A stretch of 11,077 nt of DNA. Origin: Rickettsiales bacterium (GTDB taxonomy: Bacteria > Pseudomonadota > Alphaproteobacteria > Rickettsiales > Deianiraeaceae). How positions within the stretch are numbered: the first letter of the stretch is position 1; the number at the start of each line of letters is the position of its first letter. The notes under the pieces are model-generated. The model was not told where the DNA came from, searched no databases, and was given only the letters and a program-made list of their open reading frames with translations. Positions 7,372 through 11,077 of this stretch are shown piece by piece. A program made the translations under genes and the position numbers. The DNA lies in assembly GCA_947424985.1 (NCBI GenBank), contig CANDYN010000030.1, positions 1-11,077 on the forward strand, in the 5' to 3' direction.

Positions 7372-7378
7372 TAAAGGG

Positions 7379-8692
7379 ATGCAAAAAAAGAATCAGAAAA
7401 ACAAACCTCATTTCTCACTAAAAAGTTTAGCATTATACAGTCAATATCTTTACTATAATAAGCTCTCACCAAAAAGTTTAGAATTATATAATAAATATCT
7501 TTACTTTAATCAGAACAATGCAGGATGGGCCATTAGAGATATCCTTCAAAGTGATGACATTAAAAAGCATCCAGAATTGATACCAGAACTGATTATGGAG
7601 GCTGTTAAAGACAAAAATGGATTGTCTATTAAATATATTTTGGAAAGTGATTATATTAAGAAGAAGCATCCGGAATTTATAACAAAGGAGCTGTTTACAG
7701 AAGCTGTCAGAACCAATGGAGCAAATATTAAATATATTTTGGAAAGTGATTATATTAAGAAGCATCCAGAGTTTATAACAAAGGAGCTGTTTATGGCAGC
7801 TGTTAATAGCAATGGATATGCCATTAAATATATTTTTGAATATCGTCCGGATCTTATAACACCAGAAATGTTTATGGCAGCTGTTAATAGCAATGGACAT
7901 GCTATCGAATGTATTTTGGAAAGTGATTATATTAAGAAGCATCCAGAGTTTATAACAAAGGAGCTGTTTATGACAACTGTCAGGACTAATGGAGAAACTA
8001 TTAGACATATTTTGAAAAGTACATATATTCAATCACTTTCAAATGATGAGATACAAAAATTATGCACAGCAGCCGTGATACAAAATAAACGAGCTATTAG
8101 ACATATCCCAGACAAACTTATACCAGTGGTATCAACAACATCATTTCTTCATAATAAAATAATATTCACAAATGATATTACCAACAAAATACCTACAGAT
8201 AATGCTAAAGAAATGCTTGCATATGATGTTAAACAAATGATAGGTAAATATATCAATGTCAGAAAAGCAAATCCAGAATTAAAGCCAAGGGTAGTATTTG
8301 ACATAATGCAAGATGGACTGATGGATAACAACATTGTTAAGACCATCAAGGCTTTGAATGATCTAGGTATAAAGCCTGAAAAGATTTATAACGTTTTCGA
8401 GGATCTGTATCTTTCTTCAATGCCAAAAGAGAGACCAAAAAAACAATTACCATATCAACAACCAAAATCTATAGTTTCTGTATTAGAAAACAGTCCCAAA
8501 CAATCTATGATTGATGATAGCAATAATACAATACTATCATACAAAGAACAACAGTCTTCTCAGCAAGAAAAGATATATAATCAATATGGCAATAAGAAAC
8601 CACATAGCAAGAAGCCAATATTCTCGTCGTCAGGAAACTTTCAGAAGAAGATTGGGCAAAGCGGCAATAAGGATGTCGGACTTAGAAAGTAG
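7379..8692 (+). CDS. Hypothetical protein with DUF4116-like helical repeats; possible secreted effector
   Basis: The 437-residue product has no recognised enzyme motif. Residues 15-48 hold two 17-residue repeats (KSLALYSQYLYYN, KSLELYNKYLYFN). Residues about 50-250 hold seven units of about 32 residues with the pattern AIKYILESDYIKKHPEFIT, then KELFMAAVNSNG, resembling DUF4116-type repeats. A helical region follows (about 255-345), then a Gln/Ser/Lys-rich, probably disordered tail ending DVGLRK. There is no signal peptide or membrane segment. A GGG-ending purine run directly abuts ATG 7379, so it is too close for a normal ribosome site, but no other good start lies near. Its stop is 4 bp from that of the convergent virB4. 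By analogy with repeat proteins of intracellular bacteria it could be a type IV effector; this is inference from architecture and neighbourhood only. Confidence 0.8.
   Translation: MQKKNQKNKPHFSLKSLALYSQYLYYNKLSPKSLELYNKYLYFNQNNAGWAIRDILQSDDIKKHPELIPELIMEAVKDKNGLSIKYILESDYIKKKHPEFITKELFTEAVRTNGANIKYILESDYIKKHPEFITKELFMAAVNSNGYAIKYIFEYRPDLITPEMFMAAVNSNGHAIECILESDYIKKHPEFITKELFMTTVRTNGETIRHILKSTYIQSLSNDEIQKLCTAAVIQNKRAIRHIPDKLIPVVSTTSFLHNKIIFTNDITNKIPTDNAKEMLAYDVKQMIGKYINVRKANPELKPRVVFDIMQDGLMDNNIVKTIKALNDLGIKPEKIYNVFEDLYLSSMPKERPKKQLPYQQPKSIVSVLENSPKQSMIDDSNNTILSYKEQQSSQQEKIYNQYGNKKPHSKKPIFSSSGNFQKKIGQSGNKDVGLRK
7420..7521 (+). repeat. 51-bp direct repeat in the N-terminal coding part
   Basis: AAAAAGTTTAG recurs at 7420-7430 and 7471-7481, and the following bases stay similar through the codons for LYxxYLYxN. 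The period is 51 bp, or 17 codons. It is separate in sequence and period from the larger repeat array downstream. Confidence 0.7.
7523..8125 (+). repeat. In-frame array of about 96-bp repeats (seven units)
   Basis: Equivalent codons for the conserved Ile of the AIxxI motif begin at 7532, 7628, 7727, 7823, 7904, 8000 and 8096. The periods are therefore 96, 99, 96, 81, 96 and 96 bp, all multiples of three. Bases 7735-7795 and 7912-7972 are identical over 61 bp, and 7788-7816 and 7869-7897 over 29 bp. The outer units are clearly diverged. The 99-bp unit has one extra Lys codon; the 81-bp unit lacks the ESDYIKKH-type linker. Confidence 0.85.
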
Positions 8693-8696
8693 TAAG

Positions 8697-11077
8697 TTAT
8701 CGAACCGCCTCAACAAACTCAGCGAGCCACTTATCCGGGTCTGGACCTGTTCTTTCGATTATCTTATCCAAAACCCTAACGGTATCGGCGCGGGCAGACA
8801 AGACGTTTACTGCATCCGTCATTCCACGAAGATCAATCCTCGCAACAACTCCGCCGCCGTCTTGTTTTATCAAGAAGAATCTACTTCCCGGATCGGTTGA
8901 CTTAACCAATAAATACTCCCTTTCGGTTAGCATGAAAACTGTTTTGTAAACCGGTGTTGCTTTAAGATTTGGAAGATAAATTTGCGTTGAAGTTTGTTGA
9001 ACTAGAGTGTCTGAAATCTGACTTTTCGCCGCATCTTCAACTGATTGAGTTGCAAAAACAACGAATGCGTTTAATTTTCTCATAACCTTCAGCCAATCCT
9101 TAATTCTCGGAGCGAAAATCGGATTATCAATCAAGGCCCAGGCCTCATCCAGTACGACCATGGTTCTTGTCCCGTCAAGCGACATATTTATCCGATGAAA
9201 AAGATATAAAAGCGCCGGTGCCATACTAATTTTGTCCTTGAGTAATTCCGCCATTTCAAATCCAAAGCTTCGAGCTGAGAAGAAATCAATTTTGTCTACG
9301 TCATTATCAAAAATCTTCGCCCTGCTCCCACCCGAATGCCACATTTTAATCCTACTTGCAATACTTCCAGGTTTCTCAATCCCAAAAAATGCTGCAACAT
9401 TTGAAAGCTTACGCTCGTTCTTTGGAAGCCTATAAGCCCCATCAACCGCTGCACTGATATTTGCAACGTCCTCAGGTGTTAAATATTCCCCATCCGGAGC
9501 AGCAAGAATACGAAGCCAATCAACTAAAAAACCCCTATTTGACGAACTATCATCAAGCTGAAACGGATTAAATCCTGAATCATTCGCAGGGTCTATTATT
9601 AAATACTGCCCATTAATTGCACGAATAAAAATTTCAGCACCGCGATCTTTATCAAAGAAGAAAGTTCTTGGTTTAAATTTTTGCGCTTGAGCCGCAAGAA
9701 AGTTAAGCAAAACTGTTTTACCTGCACCGGTTGGACCAATGATCATAGTATGCCCAACGTCTCGAACATGAAAACTGAAAAAATATGATGTCCCGGAAGT
9801 TGTATTGAAGACGCTTAAAGCGCTTCCCCAGAAATTTCCCGAGGCCTTTCCGGATGGGTAATTATGAAACGAGGCAAAGGCTGCAAGATTTAAAGTATTT
9901 ATGGTTGATTTTCTTACAATATATTGAAAATTAGCCGGAAATTGTGCCCAAAATGCTGCTTGCATATTAATTCGCTCACGCACGGCCGTTGCACCGAAAT
10001 TTGCAAAATTTACAACCGCCTCCGATGAAAAGCTATCCAACTGCTTCATATCGTTTGCAATTACCATAACTGAAATATGATGCTCACCAAAGCCAAATTC
10101 CCCACTCATTGATGAGTCAAGTGCCTGATTAATTTCCTGAACTTGACTTACAGCAACGTCTTCTGACTGAACAAGGCGCCTTTGTTGTAATTGCATTTTC
10201 GAAATCGATGCCATTCTATCGCTAAATTGAAAGCTTTGAGCAATAATAAACTCACAAGGCATGTGTAAGAAATCATCCAAAATACCCGCAAAAGTCGCAG
10301 ATCTATATTCTTTAAGTGATATCATTGCAGCAAATTTTTTCCTCCCACCCGAATGAGACTCTATATACCTTGGACCAAAATAGAGTCTTGAATTAGCTAA
10401 ATATTCTGATATTTTCATATTTGGAAGTAGCATTTTACTTTGATTTCCGATATTCAAAATATACCCGAGAAATTCCAATATCTTGCAAAAATTTCCATTT
10501 TCCGTTTCCTCAACCTCAAGTAACTCAGGACGATAGGCAGATAACCCATTTTGCAATCTATCTCGCACCTCTTGCATATCATCATACGCCTCCTTTAATT
10601 CTTTCTGTAAAGCCGCATCTTTATCCGGACCTATGCCAAGTTTTGAGAGAAAATTTCCAACTGCCGCAACGGCGCCGCCACCCTTTCTTATAATTGTAAT
10701 ATAATGCTCATTAACAAAAGTATGATCTGGACTATGCTTTGAACGCCACTGGGTGTTTAGCATGTCGCAAAATCTATTATCGAACTCACCCGAGGGAAAA
10801 GCTGAGTGTTTTTTTCTTATAGTATGAGACCAAATTGCATACCTTGTACTTGAAATTCCCTTAAAAACATTATTCCTTGTAGTTTTTTTTCCATCAACGT
10901 CTTCATCATCCGCAGTTTCAAACGAAAAACCCTCAACCCTTAAAATACTTATCATGTCAAGCGAAGTTGTCAAGATTGTTGAAGAGTTATAATGACAAAG
11001 ATATGGCAAAAACGATGAGGTCTGAATTTCCCTGTTTGCAATTACGTTTGACGCTTTTCCTGGAAGAGAAAATTTAA
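8697..11077 (-). CDS. virB4: Type IV secretion system ATPase VirB4 (5' end beyond right edge)
   Basis: This is the VirB4/TrbE/CagE-family ATPase that energises assembly and substrate transfer of the vir-type secretion system at the inner membrane. Counting from the codon at 11009, Walker A GPTGAGKT is at 425-432 (9737-9714), Walker B MVVLDEAW at 617-624, FATQS at 652-656 and the QQTSTQIYLPN block at 671-681; the FFFDKDRGAE segment (450-459) is also typical. All nucleotide-binding residues look intact. The codon at 11009 is TTG and is probably not the start, because the frame stays open to the edge and its translation, ending EIQTSSF before LPYLCHYNSSTIL, reads as authentic VirB4 N-terminus. 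The visible part is 792 residues, close to the full family length of about 800. virB3 would be expected just right of the window. No virB6 follows downstream; the convergent repeat-protein gene lies there instead. Confidence 0.96.
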   Translation of the reverse strand, partial: KFSLPGKASNVIANREIQTSSFLPYLCHYNSSTILTTSLDMISILRVEGFSFETADDEDVDGKKTTRNNVFKGISSTRYAIWSHTIRKKHSAFPSGEFDNRFCDMLNTQWRSKHSPDHTFVNEHYITIIRKGGGAVAAVGNFLSKLGIGPDKDAALQKELKEAYDDMQEVRDRLQNGLSAYRPELLEVEETENGNFCKILEFLGYILNIGNQSKMLLPNMKISEYLANSRLYFGPRYIESHSGGRKKFAAMISLKEYRSATFAGILDDFLHMPCEFIIAQSFQFSDRMASISKMQLQQRRLVQSEDVAVSQVQEINQALDSSMSGEFGFGEHHISVMVIANDMKQLDSFSSEAVVNFANFGATAVRERINMQAAFWAQFPANFQYIVRKSTINTLNLAAFASFHNYPSGKASGNFWGSALSVFNTTSGTSYFFSFHVRDVGHTMIIGPTGAGKTVLLNFLAAQAQKFKPRTFFFDKDRGAEIFIRAINGQYLIIDPANDSGFNPFQLDDSSSNRGFLVDWLRILAAPDGEYLTPEDVANISAAVDGAYRLPKNERKLSNVAAFFGIEKPGSIASRIKMWHSGGSRAKIFDNDVDKIDFFSARSFGFEMAELLKDKISMAPALLYLFHRINMSLDGTRTMVVLDEAWALIDNPIFAPRIKDWLKVMRKLNAFVVFATQSVEDAAKSQISDTLVQQTSTQIYLPNLKATPVYKTVFMLTEREYLLVKSTDPGSRFFLIKQDGGGVVARIDLRGMTDAVNVLSARADTVRVLDKIIERTGPDPDKWLAEFVEAVR

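Noticed and set aside
7484..8032. Minus-strand 182-codon open frame opposite the repeat-protein gene
   Set aside because: It is an antisense shadow whose apparent repeats come from the DNA repeats; the plus frame gives the better periodic helical protein.
7523..8125. CRISPR array or ankyrin repeats
   Set aside because: The repeats are in-frame coding with no unique spacers, and they lack the ankyrin GxTPLHxAA core despite the similar length of about 33 residues.
8511..8900. Plus-strand 129-codon frame across the repeat-gene end and the virB4 end
   Set aside because: It overlaps two better-supported genes in other frames and shows no motif.
11007..11009. TTG at 11009-11007 as the virB4 start
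   Set aside because: The frame is open to the window edge and the upstream residues look like genuine VirB4, so the gene continues beyond the window.

Overview
The window is AT-rich and reads as a piece of an alphaproteobacterial, probably Rickettsiales-type, intracellular bacterium. The reasons are the strong A/T bias, the large bacterial-type NAD-dependent glutamate dehydrogenase, a lone MnhG-type antiporter subunit, a VirB4 ATPase of the vir-type secretion system, and a repeat-rich protein of the kind found in host-associated bacteria. The order is inferred from gene content; the family is not resolved.

Layout, left to right. (1) At 1-292 on the minus strand is the first 97 codons of a coiled-coil-like protein of unknown function, cut by the left edge and ending in a 33-bp tandem repeat. 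(2) At 482-4200 is a compact minus-strand operon, transcribed right to left: a short form of NAD-glutamate dehydrogenase, then a MetW-like protein overlapping it by 4 bp, then a MnhG/MrpG-type antiporter subunit 12 bp further on. (3) A 142-bp divergent promoter region separates this operon from rplU (ribosomal protein L21). The usual partner rpmA is absent downstream of rplU; clpB follows instead, with its own candidate promoter that also fits an alphaproteobacterial heat-shock pattern. (4) At 7379-8692 on the plus strand is an unrecognised 437-residue protein with seven DUF4116-like helical repeat units. Some of these are identical at the DNA level over 61 bp. (5) Tail to tail with it, only 4 bp away, is virB4, whose 5' end runs off the right edge.

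How the parts fit. Glutamate dehydrogenase would feed host-derived glutamate into the TCA cycle as 2-oxoglutarate. The coupled MetW-like protein and MnhG have no obvious mechanistic link to it. ClpB is the stress disaggregase. VirB4 powers type IV secretion, and the neighbouring repeat protein, which lacks a signal peptide and has a polar low-complexity tail, is a reasonable but unproven effector candidate.

The most noteworthy points are the glutamate dehydrogenase lacking the whole N-terminal regulatory part of its family, the MetW-like partner with an eroded SAM-binding loop, and the recently recombining repeat gene beside virB4. I found no tRNA, rRNA, CRISPR array, insertion sequence or phage feature.
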